Notes: generated by a model from the letters alone, not told the origin. DNA of 64,000 nt from Bianquea renquensis (GCF_014384895.1 NZ_JACRSQ010000003.1:1-64000), one strand, 5' to 3'; numbered from the stretch's first letter, positions 15,108 to 24,545 are shown. Program-made: numbers and translations.

Positions 15108-17288
15108 TTATGCATCCCTCCATACTAGGCTCATGCTGCCGTTTTGCTCTGGCACCCAGTCAAAAAAGCCACCAACCATGGTCATCGTCAGCTTGCCCTT
15201 GATAATTGCATCCGTAATGTTGAGCGTGTTATTACTGATATAGGCGATCTCTCGGCCGTCCTGTAAAAATGCAAGCTTCGTATTGTCCAGCTTTGCAACA
15301 AAAGGACTGCCTCGTTTGCCAAGTTCAATGAGAGCGCCTGCAAAACGGATATATTCCTCCAAATCTAGCTTGTTTTGGTCTACTTTGCCGTCTAGCAGAT
15401 CGAGAGCCTCCTGGACCGTCGAAAAGGTGTAGGTGATGCTGTCGGCCGTCTGTTGGACTTTCGTATCCGTGTATTGCCGGACCTCTTCCAGTTCACTCTT
15501 TTTGCTGTACTCACTGGCAACCGTGCTGAGGATGTTGTCGTTGGCGATATCAAGAGCCGCGCTTGTCCTCTCGATCACGGTCGTCATAGCCTCGTTGATC
15601 GCTTCGCTTGTGTCCTCTGGCGCAGGTGTCCAGTCAGTCGCTTTGTTGCCAAGCTCCAGCTTCGGCTGAGATAGCACCCAGGTTGCATCGTTGGTCGATG
15701 CCGGCCGTGCATACACACAGACATATACCGCACATTTGGTCATATGGGTGTACCCCTCTGGCGGCGTCGCTGTGATTGTGGCGTGTATGCGCTTCCCGTC
15801 AACTGCTTGACTGAGCAGATTCGTATTGGGGGAGGTTGCCTCTGTCCCTCCAGCATCGTTCGCCCACATGATATAGACATATATCCCGAACCGATTTCGC
15901 ATACCGACGCTTTCTACCAAACTCCAGTCGCGTTCGCCCGGGCTGTACATATAGACTGATACCGTCAACTCCTCGTTGATGAGGGTATCCAGATCATAGC
16001 CGTCTACCACTTGTAGCGAGTACATTTTTGTATCAGTCGCATCTTTTGTCCGCGTCTCCATGATATCGGAGTTTGCCAGGAGGTTTCGGCCGCCCACCTG
16101 GATTTGTTCGACCTCCGCTTTCGTCGCATAGGTCTCTGAGACTTCGAGACGGATGTTGCCCGTCGCCTGTGTGATCTGGCTGGCGATCTCCGTATCTGTC
16201 TCGCCTTTGGTGTAAGTGTTGGAGATTCGAATTGACATCGAGTCCGCGTCCTCCCGCAGTTCCTTAAGAACTCGCCGGTCTACCTCGATCTCTCCATCGA
16301 ACTTGGTCTCAACGCGCTTAATCTCCGCTGTGATTTTCGTGGCCACATTTGCAAGTGTCACCACGTTTAGGTCCGGTTGCAGGGGGTATTCTTTATACTC
16401 CATGACTCGATGGTCGATCCTCGTCTGTCTCTGCCGGTCGATCAGGGTGACGATCTGGTAGAGCTCAAAGCTCAAATGACTGTACGCTGCCTCTATCTTT
16501 GCCAAGTCTTGAACGCTACACTCATAGGACCGGACCGGATATGCTGTTGTCTTAAGCCGCTCCAGCGCGTCGTTTTTGAGACTCTGTGCGTCCGTGTACC
16601 GGTCATCGGACCAGATTGCGGAGATGACCTGGTCACAGTAGGATCGATCCTCCACGTAGGCCTTGCCCCCATTGACTTCCGCGATGGTCAAGCCGTCCTT
16701 CCCTATGGGATATAGCCGCGTGATGATGTCACTGGAACTTCCCTTGAATGTAAGCTGCTTTAGATTCAATTCATCTGTGAGATACTGGCCACTCGGCTGG
16801 ATTAGCTCTGGCTTGATGATCTTGAGGCGATGATTCTTGTTATGCCACTCATAAACAACGCCATAGGTCTCCATCGCCTGCATGACAATATCGTAATCCG
16901 TGCAGTTGGTTAACTCCATATTGGGCCGGACTGTAACCAGATCTACGTCCTCCAGCGTCCACCCGTGCAAGGCATCTGACAATACCTCTCGCAGTGAGCG
17001 CGCTGAACTGGTGTAGGTGAGATGGACTGTCTCTTTTAAAAAGTCTAGGTCTACGATGCAACCGATGGTGGAGGTTGTCGCCCGCTCATTGACCGATTTG
17101 ATTTTGTAGAGGATATCCGCATACTCCACCTGGATTTCTTCTGCAATATTCACATATACAGGATGCTTGGGGCTGATATCAAAACTCAGTGTGTCCAGTC
17201 CTCCATAGACATGGGTAATAAAAAACGACGCAGCCGGCACATCCAACGGATACGCCGGTACGCCGCTCGAATTATATAGTGTGAGCAT
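15108..17288 (-). CDS. Tail-associated lysin/baseplate hub (Tal, prophage endopeptidase tail family)
   Basis: The 726-residue protein starts with the gp27-like hub fold of Tal proteins (residues about 1-330, including the segment V-Y-E-W-H near 150 and the R-L-Y-P-I-G-K-D motif near 215), followed by a long helical and Fn3/CBM-like region with I-Q-V-G-G-R-N-L-L near residue 410 and a coiled C-terminus. GGAGGTGACCT precedes the ATG. It sits between Dit and the receptor protein, the normal order at a siphovirus tail tip. No peptidoglycan hydrolase domain is evident. Confidence 0.8.
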   Translation of the reverse strand: MLTLYNSSGVPAYPLDVPAASFFITHVYGGLDTLSFDISPKHPVYVNIAEEIQVEYADILYKIKSVNERATTSTIGCIVDLDFLKETVHLTYTSSARSLREVLSDALHGWTLEDVDLVTVRPNMELTNCTDYDIVMQAMETYGVVYEWHNKNHRLKIIKPELIQPSGQYLTDELNLKQLTFKGSSSDIITRLYPIGKDGLTIAEVNGGKAYVEDRSYCDQVISAIWSDDRYTDAQSLKNDALERLKTTAYPVRSYECSVQDLAKIEAAYSHLSFELYQIVTLIDRQRQTRIDHRVMEYKEYPLQPDLNVVTLANVATKITAEIKRVETKFDGEIEVDRRVLKELREDADSMSIRISNTYTKGETDTEIASQITQATGNIRLEVSETYATKAEVEQIQVGGRNLLANSDIMETRTKDATDTKMYSLQVVDGYDLDTLINEELTVSVYMYSPGERDWSLVESVGMRNRFGIYVYIMWANDAGGTEATSPNTNLLSQAVDGKRIHATITATPPEGYTHMTKCAVYVCVYARPASTNDATWVLSQPKLELGNKATDWTPAPEDTSEAINEAMTTVIERTSAALDIANDNILSTVASEYSKKSELEEVRQYTDTKVQQTADSITYTFSTVQEALDLLDGKVDQNKLDLEEYIRFAGALIELGKRGSPFVAKLDNTKLAFLQDGREIAYISNNTLNITDAIIKGKLTMTMVGGFFDWVPEQNGSMSLVWRDA

Positions 17289-17299
17289 AGGTCACCTCC

Positions 17300-17974
17300 T
17301 CAGATATAGATTGGAAAGTAGGAAAGCTGGACTGTAACGTTCGATGGGTCCGAAATCGCGATGGTACACGGTCCGGGTTTTAACCGTGGGAAGGAGATCA
17401 AATTGGTATCAGCAAACTTATTGCCGCCGCCTTCTGTGACCAATTTATTCCGCCCGTCGATGATCACTGGTATATTAGCGGCCAGGTTATAGACCGTAAT
17501 TCCCATGACAGTAACACTGTCCAGGTCAGCGGCCGGCGTGATGGTTAAAACACATTCCGCCTCTGTGTTTCCTTGGACGTTGACGCCTTGCGAAGCCTGC
17601 GTCAACGTGGTTGTGACCTCTGCGCCATGGCGGATCGCCGAAAAGGTAAAGGCTACATCCATCATGGTGGGCAAGGTCACGGTTGGCTCTGACGCACTCT
17701 GAAAAATGCAAGTATAGTAGTAGGCGTCTGGCAACTTGATTTCACATTTACCTGCGACTGCCGCCGTAAAGTTGGAGATTCTCTGCGTCGTCTCCTGCCG
17801 GTCTTTTCCTCGAAATTCCAGATTGACAGACAGACTTCGCATGGATCGCTCGGACTCCAAGAGCAGCGGCGTACTGGCGTTTTTGCCGAGGTAGTAGGTG
17901 TTCGCAATGTGATCGGACTGGACGGCGTACTCCACCAGCCTCGCGCCATAGTCAGTAAAATTTAGTATATCCAT
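17300..17974 (-). CDS. Distal tail protein (Dit)
   Basis: The 224-residue protein occupies the Dit position between tape measure and Tal and resembles the phage tail family of SPP1 gp19.1: an N-terminal ring domain to about residue 130 (L-E-F-R-G-K-D-R near 60) and a C-terminal galectin-like beta domain. Six such subunits usually form the ring that joins tail tube and baseplate. ATG 17974 has GGAGG six bases upstream; ATG 17980 lies inside that site. It starts two bases after the tape-measure stop. Confidence 0.78.
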   Translation of the reverse strand: MDILNFTDYGARLVEYAVQSDHIANTYYLGKNASTPLLLESERSMRSLSVNLEFRGKDRQETTQRISNFTAAVAGKCEIKLPDAYYYTCIFQSASEPTVTLPTMMDVAFTFSAIRHGAEVTTTLTQASQGVNVQGNTEAECVLTITPAADLDSVTVMGITVYNLAANIPVIIDGRNKLVTEGGGNKFADTNLISFPRLKPGPCTIAISDPSNVTVQLSYFPIYI

Positions 17975-17976
17975 TC

Positions 17977-20900
17977 TCATCCTCCTGCAAAGGCCATTTC
18001 TTTTTCGATGGCCGGTGTCAATGCTACGGCCAACTCCGTTGCATCGCCTAAATGCACGTGTGCCTCAACTAATGTCGGGCCATGGTTGGCTTCCGGCTGC
18101 TGGATCCGCTGGGTGGATGTTGTCGCTGAGACATAGCCTGCATTGGCCATTGAGCCCATGCCAGTGCGATACTGTTCATGGGATACGGCAGCTTTCATCC
18201 TATCCACCAGGGTGGCCATGGAGCCGTCAAATGCCCCCAGAACGCCTTTAGAAATCGTCTCTGTCTGCTGATAGAGCTTCGGGGTCTCATCTTCTAAACC
18301 GTACTCCGCGCCTTCCATAACGTCTCTGAATATGGCGCGCGTTTTCCTGGATGGGGAATTAATGTCAAAAGCTTTTTTCAGCTTCGATAAAACGCCATTT
18401 GCGATACTACTCGCTTTGGAAAACAGCGTGGGCTCATTTTTTTCCATCCCCTCCAGCATTCCACTCATAGTATTCTGCATGTTTTGCTTGGCATCATCGG
18501 GTAAGTGCTCATAGGCCTCTAAAATTTTATCTACCATCTCTTGGTTCTCATCCGAAATTTCGCCGCCATACATCTCTGTAGTGGCTAGGTTTGCCAGCCA
18601 GATCCCTAGCTGATCCTGTGAATTCTTGTCGAGATTCGCCAGCCATTCCGAATTGATTCGTTCCAGGTTGATAGCATGTTCTTGGTCTGCCTCTTCTATC
18701 TGACGATTAAATCCTTTCGTAGCCCTCGTTGTCTCATATCCATGATATTCGTTATACATTCTACGTCTATTAGCAATATCGTTGAGGTCTTCAATGTAGC
18801 GTTCGCTCTCTTCCGTAACCTTTGCATTTGTCTCCCTTTCTCCCTGTTCAAAGATTGCTCGAATGCCTGCCAAATCTTCATACCCATCGGACATGATCTG
18901 GATGGTATCAATACATTTTTTATCGGCCGCCTCCACAGCCGCATCATAGTTTCCCTGGGCAGCCAAAAGCTCCTCATTGTAGGCCTCACTGTACAGAGTC
19001 TTTTCATCCGCATGACGCTTTCGAATTGTCTCCAACTCCGCTTCGTATCGGGCTGTGTACAGTTCGCCGCGCTCAGAAAAGGTTTGCGTTAGAGCGTCAT
19101 ATTCCACTTGATACGACTCACTGTCCAGGGTCCCCGCCTCTTCATGCCGCTTTCGCAGCTCCTCCAGCTCTGCCAGATAGGACTCCGTATACAGCGTTCC
19201 GCGGGTTTCCAGATGGGATTGCAGCTGCTCCCGCTCTGCCATGAACGCCTCGCTGTATAGCGTATTTTTAGCATCCATGGCGGTGCGAATGAGAGTCGTT
19301 TCCTCCTCATACTGTCTCTGAGCCTTGTCAACGACCTCTTGCCGAGTCTCCGCTGCGGAATTGATGAACTTTTGAGAGCCCTCTCTAAATTTTTCCAGCG
19401 ACCCATCGAAGGTCTGGACAAACATCTCTGCCTGGTCCATGACCGTCTGCTGGTATTGCTGTTGGATCTCCAGCTCACCCTTTGCAAGATTCCGCATCTG
19501 CTCAAAGAGCTCCTCCAGCTTCTGGATCTCCTCCTCTGTCAGGTCCCTGCGCCGTTCGCTGGCCGTTCTGGCGATTTCGGTGATCTGCCCCTGTACCTCC
19601 TCCATCTGCGCCGCTAGTTCCTGCTGTTTCTCACTGGACACAATGAGGGAGGTGTTGAAATCATCCAGAATATTACCCGCTGTCTCGATTCCCTTATAAT
19701 AATCAGAGGCAGCGGAACCAATCCCGCCTAGGCTGTCTCCCATCCTGGCATAGGTCTCCTCCAACTTTTCAGCGGATGTCTGCTCTTTTTCATGCATCAT
19801 ACACAGCGCACCGATCCCGACAGCTAAAGCGGCTACAGCCGCAATGACAAGAGCGATTGGATTTGCAGACATAATGGCATTCCAGGCCGCCTGGGCCGCG
19901 GTTGCCAGACCAATCTTGCCGGTCAACAGGCCTACAACGACTTCCTTTGCGCTTAGAGCCGCTGTGGATGCTGCCGTTGCAGCGGCCGCCGCACCATTCT
20001 GAGCTGCAAAGAGGCTGACTTGCAGTGCTGCCGTCTGCAAAGAGGCTATAAATGTCTTGAGGATACCCGAAACCGTCGTGACGATTTCCCATGCCTTGAA
20101 TGCGGTCAACACTCCGGCGAGGACGGGGAGAAGAATACTGCAGGTATCAAACAAGAAGGCAATGGCATCGGTCAACACCGGAAGGGCTTTATTGGCAATG
20201 TCCAACGCCATGTCGGCAACATTTTTGAATAAGGTTCCAAAGGGTTCGAAAGCCTGTTTTGCAGACTCGACAAGGGTAGTAAACGACTGCTGAATCTCGC
20301 TGCATAGTACCTGGACTTTTCCCCCAATCTTGTATCCAAATAAATTTTTTGCAAGCTCTGAGATCAGTCTAAGCCCAATGGCCCCCATTTGAGGCACGAA
20401 AGCAACGAAGGAATTTACCAGTGCCATGCCGATGTCCAAGGCAGACTTTGTCACTTTCTGTATATTTTTTTCAATTCCGGTTAAAAGGGAGAAGATCAGG
20501 GCGGTTCCCACCGCAATCATATCAGGAGCACTCCGGGAAATCACGTTCACAATCTGTGATATGAAATTGCCAACTTCGGAAACTAAGCCTTCGAATCCGC
20601 CCTGAGAAAACGCCCTCGATAAGCCGTCTATCATTTTTGTGGTCTCATCCACAACATCCCGCAACGGCTCTTGCACCCCTTCATAAATTTGGATCCCAAG
20701 TCCTTCCGCTGCACTCTCAAGATCTGTAAGCGCTCCCTTGAGGTTGTCCTGCATGGTGATCGCTTGCTGTTGTGCGGCGTCCGAGGCATTGTCAATGGCC
20801 TCTGTCAACCGGTTGAAATCCTCCTCACCTCCATTGACAATCGCTAAAAATCCTGCCATGGCGTCACAGCCGACGAGACTCTCTGCATTGGCAACCTTTT

Positions 20901-21735
20901 CTTCTTCTGTCATTTCCGCGAAGGCTTCGCGCAGCGTCATGAGCGTCTCCCGAAGCGGCTTCATGCTGCCATCCGCATTGCTCATGGCGATTGTAACATT
21001 TCCCATTGCCTCCCCGCTGACCTGGACCTCACCATTCAACTTTGAGAACATGGACTGTAGCGCTGTGCTCGCCTTCTCCGATTCTATCCCCGCGTCTGCC
21101 ATCAGTCCAACAGCAATCGCCGTATCCTCGATGGTATACCCCAATGTCCCGGCCAATGGCGCTACACGTTTGAAAGTTGCCCCCATCTCGGAAATATTTG
21201 TTTGGGATTGTAACGCGGCCTTCGTCAAAACATCAGCAAAATGAGCGCTGTCTTTCGCCTGCAATCCGAACCCTGTCAACGCATCGATTACGGTATTTGA
21301 CACAGTCCCCAGGTTCTCTCCAGAAGCGGCTGCCAGGTACATGACCCCTTCGATACCGCTGAGCATGTCCGCAGCCCTCCAACCTGCCTTGGCCATATCG
21401 CTCATGGCCCCAGCCGACTCCGACGCGCTGAATTTTGTTTTGACTCCCATTTCCTTGGCCTTATCCGCGAGCGCCTGTAGTTCATCTGCGGTCGCCCCCG
21501 ATATAGCCTGTACTTGGCTCATGCCAGCCTCAAAACTTGAGCCGGTCTTGACCGCGGAGTTTCCGATACCGGCAAGCTTTGTTGACAGCGCTGCTACCGC
21601 ATCCGTTGCTGCTTTAAGCGCAGTTTTAACCCCTGATAAACCGCTTGACACTAATTCGCCCAGCTTAGCCATAACCTTCTTAAGCTCGTCAGTGTTAACT
21701 TGGGTATCAATCTTTATGGAGCCATCATTTGACAA
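17977..21735 (-). CDS. Tail tape measure protein (TP901 family)
   Basis: The 1252-residue protein carries the TP901-type N-terminal tape-measure domain at about residues 65-330 (S-G-A-T-A-D-E-L, M-A-K-A-G-W, G-L-M-A-D-A-G-I), a hydrophobic alanine-rich region at about 560-660 that can cross membranes, and long coiled-coil stretches. Residues 824-933 are five tandem copies of a 22-residue unit. The start is TTG at 21735 with GAGAGG upstream. Tape measures set tail length and help DNA pass the membrane. The gene is full-length with no stop or shift, against the gene loss seen in the head module. Confidence 0.9.
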   Translation of the reverse strand: MSNDGSIKIDTQVNTDELKKVMAKLGELVSSGLSGVKTALKAATDAVAALSTKLAGIGNSAVKTGSSFEAGMSQVQAISGATADELQALADKAKEMGVKTKFSASESAGAMSDMAKAGWRAADMLSGIEGVMYLAAASGENLGTVSNTVIDALTGFGLQAKDSAHFADVLTKAALQSQTNISEMGATFKRVAPLAGTLGYTIEDTAIAVGLMADAGIESEKASTALQSMFSKLNGEVQVSGEAMGNVTIAMSNADGSMKPLRETLMTLREAFAEMTEEEKVANAESLVGCDAMAGFLAIVNGGEEDFNRLTEAIDNASDAAQQQAITMQDNLKGALTDLESAAEGLGIQIYEGVQEPLRDVVDETTKMIDGLSRAFSQGGFEGLVSEVGNFISQIVNVISRSAPDMIAVGTALIFSLLTGIEKNIQKVTKSALDIGMALVNSFVAFVPQMGAIGLRLISELAKNLFGYKIGGKVQVLCSEIQQSFTTLVESAKQAFEPFGTLFKNVADMALDIANKALPVLTDAIAFLFDTCSILLPVLAGVLTAFKAWEIVTTVSGILKTFIASLQTAALQVSLFAAQNGAAAAATAASTAALSAKEVVVGLLTGKIGLATAAQAAWNAIMSANPIALVIAAVAALAVGIGALCMMHEKEQTSAEKLEETYARMGDSLGGIGSAASDYYKGIETAGNILDDFNTSLIVSSEKQQELAAQMEEVQGQITEIARTASERRRDLTEEEIQKLEELFEQMRNLAKGELEIQQQYQQTVMDQAEMFVQTFDGSLEKFREGSQKFINSAAETRQEVVDKAQRQYEEETTLIRTAMDAKNTLYSEAFMAEREQLQSHLETRGTLYTESYLAELEELRKRHEEAGTLDSESYQVEYDALTQTFSERGELYTARYEAELETIRKRHADEKTLYSEAYNEELLAAQGNYDAAVEAADKKCIDTIQIMSDGYEDLAGIRAIFEQGERETNAKVTEESERYIEDLNDIANRRRMYNEYHGYETTRATKGFNRQIEEADQEHAINLERINSEWLANLDKNSQDQLGIWLANLATTEMYGGEISDENQEMVDKILEAYEHLPDDAKQNMQNTMSGMLEGMEKNEPTLFSKASSIANGVLSKLKKAFDINSPSRKTRAIFRDVMEGAEYGLEDETPKLYQQTETISKGVLGAFDGSMATLVDRMKAAVSHEQYRTGMGSMANAGYVSATTSTQRIQQPEANHGPTLVEAHVHLGDATELAVALTPAIEKEMAFAGG
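18937..19266 (-). repeat. Five tandem 66-bp units in the tape measure gene
   Basis: The translated units are 22 residues each, exactly five, with consensus x-T-L-Y-S-E-A-Y-x-x-E-L-E-x-L followed by R-K-R-H in copies 2 and 4. Twenty-two is two hendecads, as expected for a helical rod. The copies have diverged at DNA level. Confidence 0.75.
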
Positions 21736-21750
21736 TTTTTATCGCCTCTC

Positions 21751-21778
21751 TTTACATTGAAACCTGATATGGTATAAT
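21751..21778 (+). promoter_or_regulatory. Promoter of the phage lipoprotein gene
   Basis: TTTACA at 21751-21756, 16-base spacer, TATAAT at 21773-21778. The ATG at 21786 is eight bases after the -10 box, so the transcript would start on or just before the start codon. Confidence 0.65.
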
Positions 21779-21785
21779 TTAGAAA

Positions 21786-22079
21786 ATGTTTGTATTGCTA
21801 TTGTGCGTAGGTATGGTGTTCTTGTCCGCGTGTTCTAAAGGGATCGGTGAAGAAGAGCTTAAGCAATTGCATACCGGGATGACGAAAAGCCGAGTTGAGG
21901 AGATTATTGGCGGCCATGGTGAAATGATTGGTGAGACAAATGACGACAACTATCGCACTTACACGTACAAGTACCAAGGCGAAAAGGGCGGCTATGTTAT
22001 CATCATTTATGAGACCGATTTTAATAGCTACGCCACTGCCCGTACAGTTAAAGCGTACGAAAATCATGATCTAAAATAA
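21786..22079 (+). CDS. Phage-encoded lipoprotein (moron), DUF3862/BamE-like fold
   Basis: The 97-residue protein has a short hydrophobic signal ending in lipobox L-S-A-C (Cys16), then a compact domain with L-H-T-G-M-T-K-S-R-V-E-E-I-I-G-G and an aromatic beta part (Y-R-T-Y-T-Y-K-Y), which resembles DUF3862 and the SmpA/BamE fold. It is the only plus-strand gene inside the tail operon, lying between the Gp15 chaperone and the tape measure, with its own promoter, so it is expected to be made by the lysogen. It may block superinfection at the cell surface, as lipoprotein Ltp of Streptococcus phage TP-J34 does by interfering with tape-measure-dependent DNA entry. That role is inferred. Confidence 0.7.
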   Translation: MFVLLLCVGMVFLSACSKGIGEEELKQLHTGMTKSRVEEIIGGHGEMIGETNDDNYRTYTYKYQGEKGGYVIIIYETDFNSYATARTVKAYENHDLK

Positions 22080-22082
22080 ACC

Positions 22083-22673
22083 CTACAGCAACCCGCTTAG
22101 ATCTCCACCATTCATCAGCGCCTCCTCAATGGCGCTGATTTTTTCTTGCTCCGACTTTGGCAACGGGATGGCGTACAGCTTCTTCATTTTTCGATAGTGT
22201 TCCTTTTGCTCTCGGCTCATGCCATTTGGAATCTCCATCGCCCGATACCCCATGATTTTGACGATTTCATTGTCCGGTTTTAGCCCCTGAAACAATGCTT
22301 TGAACTTCCACCAATGCAGATAGGCCACATCTTGCAGGTCAATCCCATATTGATCCAAAAATGCAGCGTAGATATACGCGTCGTCGTAGTCATACGAATA
22401 GATGGGATTCTGTCTTCGCCCAGATCCAGTTTCCCTCTCCAGTTCTTTACCGCAGCGGTAAAACCACAGCACTCTTTCAATGGCCCCCTGAATGTCGTTT
22501 GGTATGGCTGGATAGTATAGTTGGAGTCCCTGGTACAACTTTTGACTATCCGGCACTTCCGGGTCCATTAGCAGCATTTCGAATAAAATCGAGATCCGGT
22601 AGTCGGAGTTGATCTCGTATCGGCTACCGGATATTTCGATTGTTGTCGGGACTGGGTCGAGCAGGATGTTCAT
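22083..22673 (-). CDS. Tail assembly chaperone, Gp15 family
   Basis: The 196-residue acidic protein resembles the Gp15 family of siphophages (Y-E-I-N-S-D-Y-R-I-S near residue 20, H-W-W-K-F-K-A-L-F-Q-G-L near 120). It lies directly before the tape measure in transcription order, where chaperones gpG/gpGT-type that hold the tape measure are coded. In many phages this reading frame is reached by a programmed frameshift from the preceding chaperone; here it has its own start and overlaps the upstream gene by four bases. Confidence 0.75.
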   Translation of the reverse strand: MNILLDPVPTTIEISGSRYEINSDYRISILFEMLLMDPEVPDSQKLYQGLQLYYPAIPNDIQGAIERVLWFYRCGKELERETGSGRRQNPIYSYDYDDAYIYAAFLDQYGIDLQDVAYLHWWKFKALFQGLKPDNEIVKIMGYRAMEIPNGMSREQKEHYRKMKKLYAIPLPKSEQEKISAIEEALMNGGDLSGLL

Positions 22674-23014
22674 TGCCGCTTAACGCGGGCAGCGGAGTAG
22701 GTATTCATCACACGGACGTAGTCCTGGATCTCCTGCGCAACCTTCGTATCCAGTTCCATAAAGGCGTCCATACAGATCTGGAAATTGACCTGATCACCGA
22801 AGATCTTCCGGTCAGCGCCCTTCCCAAAGATCGTATTGAAGCACTCGAACACCGCCTGACAAGCCGATCGAATCATATTGCCGATCCCCTCTGCCTGGAG
22901 AACGTCCTGCAAATTTGCCAGCCGGTCTCTTGTATCTTGGATCGCAGTTTCGTACTTATCGGCTGTGTCCGCATCAAAAATGCTAAAATCCAGTTCGATT
23001 CCATTGATAACCAT
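22670..23014 (-). CDS. Tail assembly chaperone, DUF6673-like
   Basis: The 114-residue protein starts with V-I-N-G-I-E-L-D-F-S-I-F-D-A-D and is mostly helical. It occupies the gpG position between tail tube and Gp15. A strong site (AAAGGAGG) precedes the ATG. By family and position it helps fold the tape measure protein. Confidence 0.65.
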   Translation of the reverse strand: MVINGIELDFSIFDADTADKYETAIQDTRDRLANLQDVLQAEGIGNMIRSACQAVFECFNTIFGKGADRKIFGDQVNFQICMDAFMELDTKVAQEIQDYVRVMNTYSAARVKRQ

Positions 23015-23028
23015 CCGCTATTCCTCCT

Positions 23029-23541
23029 TTAATTTCCAGCTTCAACGTCTGCGGCCGCAGTAAACATTTTTGTCGCCGTGTTGAATTCTCCATCCACAAA
23101 CGTTCCAACATTATTCAGATTTCCTGTCACCTGGATGGCTTCTCCGCCGGCGCCTGCCACCGAGGCAACCTCAACTGCCACTCTAAATTTTCGAGCTTTG
23201 AATGTGTTCTCCTTGCTTGCAACGGGTTCAAACAGTTCCACGCGCAGATAATCCATCTCAGCCTCGGCGCCAGTTTTCTGATTACGTCCAATTTCATATA
23301 GCGCCATGATGGCCGCCTCAGACTTCATGAGGTCGGTGTCAAATGGAAATTGCGGCTGATACGATTTGATCGTGCTGGATGCCGCCGCATCACTGACGTA
23401 TGTTTTTGTGTTGATTTGGGCAGCGGGACTTTCATCTAGCGTGTTAAATCCTGCGCCGCAGAGGCTCCATGCTTCTGTCTCACCAGTACCCGTGTTTAAA
23501 TAGTCTGCAATCTGATATCGCATAATCGTTTCATTTGCCAT
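23029..23541 (-). CDS. Major tail tube protein
   Basis: The 170-residue protein has the even polarity and beta-rich form of siphovirus tail tube subunits, with G-A-G-F-N-T-L-D-E-S-P near residue 30, a Y-x-P-x-F-P-F-D segment near 65 and a C-terminal G-x-F-D-G-like loop (T-F-V-D-G-E-F-N). It is preceded by the tail terminator gene and followed by the chaperones, the standard order. It polymerises into the tail tube. Confidence 0.75.
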   Translation of the reverse strand: MANETIMRYQIADYLNTGTGETEAWSLCGAGFNTLDESPAAQINTKTYVSDAAASSTIKSYQPQFPFDTDLMKSEAAIMALYEIGRNQKTGAEAEMDYLRVELFEPVASKENTFKARKFRVAVEVASVAGAGGEAIQVTGNLNNVGTFVDGEFNTATKMFTAAADVEAGN

Positions 23542-23545
23542 AAAT

Positions 23546-23965
23546 TTACGCCTCCTGATAATATTCTAATCGACATTGTATTTGGTATCGAGAACTGTCT
23601 GCTGTATTGCTAAGCAGAAATTCTGTACTCTGTGCTTCAATCTTTCTAAGTTCCTTGCCGGCTTCCATGTCGGGGAGTGTCCCTGTCTTAGTCTGCACCT
23701 CTAGCCACGCGGCCAGGTCCTCAAAAAAGCCACTGTTGGCCAATCCCTCGCTCAACTCTAGACTGTGGTACGCCTGTGTGCGAAACACAAACTGGTACTG
23801 CCGGATACTGCTGCCGTCCAAATACTGCTTGATGATCTGCGTCGCGGGGATTCCATCGATGCTGTACTCTCGCTCATCCGCTGGTAAATAGTTGGACTTG
23901 ATTTTTCCCTCTTGCAACAGCGGGCAGTTTAAAAAAAACTGATTTAACCTTTCAATGATTGTCAT
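23546..23965 (-). CDS. Tail terminator/completion protein
   Basis: The 139-residue protein resembles a small family found before the tail tube gene in clostridial phages, with L-N-Q-F-F-L-N-C-P-L-L at the N-terminus, S-I-R-Q-Y-Q-F-V-F in the middle and R-Y-Q-I-Q-C-R-L-E-Y-Y at the end. It probably caps the tail tube. The ATG at 23965 starts the conserved part; the frame is open 13 codons further up, but those overlap the scaffold gene end. In a full phage several connector genes would separate it from the scaffold gene; here they are adjacent. Confidence 0.6.
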   Translation of the reverse strand: MTIIERLNQFFLNCPLLQEGKIKSNYLPADEREYSIDGIPATQIIKQYLDGSSIRQYQFVFRTQAYHSLELSEGLANSGFFEDLAAWLEVQTKTGTLPDMEAGKELRKIEAQSTEFLLSNTADSSRYQIQCRLEYYQEA

Positions 23966-23981
23966 ATTCCACCTGCCATCC

Positions 23982-24545
23982 TCATGGCGCCACGGATACG
24001 CCATACTTTTCGCCGGAACTTCCGTGGCGCATTCCTGTCGTAGATTTCCTCATTGCCGTTTCCTCGGTAAATTCTGGATTCTCCTGCAAAAACTGTTGCA
24101 ATGCCTCATGAAACTCGAACTCGTCTGTAACCCGTTTCTCGACTTCAAATATGACATACTCCATCATTTTTCCCCGCACGCCTTTATCGCGCACCATTTC
24201 ACGGCGTTCATAGACAAGCGCTTTTTGCTCTGCCGCTTCCGCTTTTTGTCGTAGAGCCTCTAGATCGCTTACGTCCACGTTTTGGGCATTCTTCAACTTT
24301 TCCGTCTCGCGCTGCCATTTGCGCCTTTCGCGAGCGAGCCGCTTCTTTACAACCTCATCGACATCCCTCTGGGTATATTTCTTTTCCTCCGGCTTTTCCT
24401 GGCCGTTATCTCCGTCTTTAGACTTTACGTCATGGTCGTCACCGCGACCGGCAGCCTGGCCGCCGTCTCCTCCCCCTGCTGCACCTCCATCCGCTTCATA
24501 AAAAGGAGTAATGTGTAGATATAGGGGATCCTGAAATCTGTACAT
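23982..24545 (-). CDS. Capsid scaffold protein (DUF4355/GP20-like)
   Basis: The 187-residue protein has an acidic Gly/Asp-rich N-terminus (residues 15-60), the K-K-Y-T-Q-R-D-V-D-E-V-V-K-K-R-L motif near 75, a long coiled coil to about residue 110 and the usual end S-T-T-G-M-R-H. This is the layout of siphovirus scaffolding proteins. The ten residues after G-M-R-H look foreign and run into the next gene, as if a deletion had joined this gene to the tail terminator region. The major capsid gene that normally follows is absent. GGGAGGAGAG precedes the ATG. Confidence 0.7.
   Translation of the reverse strand: MYRFQDPLYLHITPFYEADGGAAGGGDGGQAAGRGDDHDVKSKDGDNGQEKPEEKKYTQRDVDEVVKKRLARERRKWQRETEKLKNAQNVDVSDLEALRQKAEAAEQKALVYERREMVRDKGVRGKMMEYVIFEVEKRVTDEFEFHEALQQFLQENPEFTEETAMRKSTTGMRHGSSGEKYGVSVAP

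Noticed and set aside
18937..19266. Possible CRISPR array
   Set aside because: The five repeats are contiguous, in frame and without spacers; no cas gene is present in the window.
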